A DNA stretch of 23,084 nt from NCBI GenBank assembly GCA_023415915.1, contig JAEZIZ010000024.1, forward strand, positions 1 to 23,084, read 5' to 3'. This stretch comes from Bacillota bacterium (GTDB taxonomy: Bacteria > Bacillota > Clostridia > Christensenellales > SZUA-584). Below are positions 21,760 to 23,084 of this stretch, one piece after another. A program made the translations under genes and the position numbers. Every line of letters begins with the position of its first letter. Positions within the stretch are counted from its first letter, which is position 1. Under the pieces are notes generated by a model. The model was given only the letters and a program-made list of their open reading frames with translations, was not told the DNA's origin and made no database searches.

Positions 21760-22959
21760 ATGGAATACAACGTATACAGTTCATATAACCCTTACAATCA
21801 GCAGCAGCCGCAAAAGCCGAAACGTGAAAGCGGCTTTCGTGCTTTCGCGCTGGTGCTTGCCGGGGCTGTTTTGGGCTCGCTTATAGGCGGAGGCGTTATA
21901 GGCCTTGCTTTGAGCGGGCGCGATAACGACGAATCGCTTACCGCCGCACAGCGCAGCTACATTGACGCCGCCGTAGCCAAAAGGCTTAAAAACGCCGAAG
22001 CGGACGTACTGCCGCTGAGCACGAACGGCGGCGAATATTCGGGCGTACAGGCTGTTGCGGAAGCAGTGATGCCCTCGGTCGTGGGCGTGCGCACCGTTGA
22101 GAGCGTGCGGGGCTTTTGGCAGGACAGAGAGGTGGAAGGCGTAGGTACGGGCACAATAGTCAGCAGCGACGGCCTTATACTGACAAACCAGCACGTCGTC
22201 TCGAGCAACCCGAAATCCATCACCGTGACGCTGCTGGACGGCTCTGAATACAGCGCTAGGGTGCTTTTCTCAGACGAAACGATGGACCTTGCGGTAATAA
22301 AGATAGACGCGACCGGCCTTAAAGCAGCAAGGCTCGGAAATTCCGACGCTGTGGCTGTGGGCGAGACCGCGATAGCAATTGGCAACCCTCTCGGGCTCAA
22401 TTATCAGCGCAGCGTTACTGCCGGCATAGTGAGCGCTTTGGGGCGCAGCATACTGATAAGCCGTACGCAAATTGCTCAGAACCTGATACAGACAGACGCC
22501 GCCATCAACTCGGGCAACAGCGGCGGGCCTCTACTTAACTCGGCGGGAGAAGTAATAGGCATCAACTCGTATAAGCTCAAGAGCGGAGAGGGCATGGGGT
22601 TCGCGATACCGGTAAACGTGGTTACCCCCGTGATAGAGCAGATATTGAATACGGGCTCGTTCAGCGAAGCCAAGCTCGGCGTTTCCGTAATCGACAAAGA
22701 GCTGCTCAACTACTACGAAAACAGCGGCATAACGCTGGACAGCGGGCTTTACGTATACGACGTGGACGCGCTCTCCGACGCATACGCCAAGGGCTTAAGA
22801 GCGGGCGACGTTATTACGAGCGTAGGCGAGGCCGAGGTAAACACGCTGTTCGACCTTAAAAAACAGCTTTACAGCCTAAAGCCCGGAGATATCGTGTCCC
22901 TTAAGATATTAAGGAACGGCTCGGAAATGGAATTCAGCGTAATGCTTTTGACAGCGTAA
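21760..22959 (+). CDS. HtrA/DegP-type serine protease with PDZ domain
   Basis: A 399-residue membrane-anchored protease for envelope protein quality control. A short Gln/Tyr-rich cytoplasmic tail (YNPYNQQQPQKP) precedes one transmembrane helix (~residues 27-51). The trypsin-like domain has a complete triad: His145 in TNQHVV, Asp176 in ETMDLAVIKID and Ser254 in NSGNSGGPLLN. A single PDZ domain follows (~305-399), with GLRAGDVITSVG near 345. AAGGAGG (21744-21750) lies nine bases before the ATG. The gene stands alone; a short TGACT/AGTCA stem follows the stop. The family is certain. Confidence 0.95.
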   Translation: MEYNVYSSYNPYNQQQPQKPKRESGFRAFALVLAGAVLGSLIGGGVIGLALSGRDNDESLTAAQRSYIDAAVAKRLKNAEADVLPLSTNGGEYSGVQAVAEAVMPSVVGVRTVESVRGFWQDREVEGVGTGTIVSSDGLILTNQHVVSSNPKSITVTLLDGSEYSARVLFSDETMDLAVIKIDATGLKAARLGNSDAVAVGETAIAIGNPLGLNYQRSVTAGIVSALGRSILISRTQIAQNLIQTDAAINSGNSGGPLLNSAGEVIGINSYKLKSGEGMGFAIPVNVVTPVIEQILNTGSFSEAKLGVSVIDKELLNYYENSGITLDSGLYVYDVDALSDAYAKGLRAGDVITSVGEAEVNTLFDLKKQLYSLKPGDIVSLKILRNGSEMEFSVMLLTA

Positions 22960-23084
22960 AGACTGACTATATGAAGTCAAGTTAAAAATTGCTGGATACA
23001 GCAAAGAAAGAACCTTGAAAATAATGCATGCTGAATAAGCCTAAGCCATGGCGGCATGGGTCTGCTGATGAAGGGTGTCTAAAC
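22960..23084. other. Unassigned structured non-coding tail, possibly start of a group II intron
   Basis: There is no ORF here. It contains ACCTTGAAAATAATGC, a perfect CCATG-GCGG-CATGG hairpin (23046-23059), and AGGGTGTCTAAAC running off the edge. The style, short hairpins joined by purine-rich linkers, recalls domain I of bacterial group II introns, but no GTGYG 5' boundary is visible. This is a guess and cannot be settled without the sequence to the right. Confidence 0.22.

Overview
The window looks like a chromosomal segment of an anaerobic Bacillota, most likely class Clostridia and plausibly a gut organism. The basis is strong AGGAGG ribosome sites, DUF975, GldG/DUF4340 and cytoplasmic gamma-glutamyltransferase families, a glycyl-radical activase, and a moderately high GC content with isoleucine written mostly as ATA. 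I assign no genus. No tRNA, rRNA, CRISPR array or complete insertion sequence was seen.

Left part (1-5539, minus strand): a sugar operon read right to left. It encodes a TIM-barrel sugar isomerase/epimerase-like protein, a sugar-binding lipoprotein with no permease or ATPase beside it, two Gfo/Idh/MocA oxidoreductases, and a glycyl-radical-enzyme activase cut by the window edge. A cluster of GC-rich tandem hairpins lies after the lipoprotein gene. The TIM-barrel plus oxidoreductase pairing resembles systems that oxidise a glycoside at C3 and then split it.

Centre-left (5540-10675, plus strand): a four-gene GldA/GldF/GldG/DUF4340-type ABC export cluster, followed by a doubtful small ORF.

Centre (10678-16902): a minus-strand operon of SIS-domain sugar-phosphate isomerase/deaminase, NagB-family protein, third Gfo/Idh/MocA oxidoreductase and a eukaryotic-type hexokinase. 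It diverges from a plus-strand gamma-glutamyltransferase-like gene. The promoter of this operon and that of the left operon share the same element: two tandem TGGTATAACCA boxes abutting a TTGACA -35. The two operons therefore probably form one regulon for an amino-sugar or glycoside conjugate. The regulator is not in the window.

Right part (17006-23084): an MFS exporter gene preceded by what looks like a complete ribosome-mediated transcription attenuator (promoter, 24-codon leader peptide, mutually exclusive antiterminator and terminator), which suggests antibiotic-inducible efflux; a GNAT/HEAT-like gene pair; a DUF975 membrane protein; a palindromic MITE-like repeat; a zinc-ribbon protein; and a membrane-anchored HtrA-type protease. 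The last ~120 bases hold an unexplained structured non-coding sequence.
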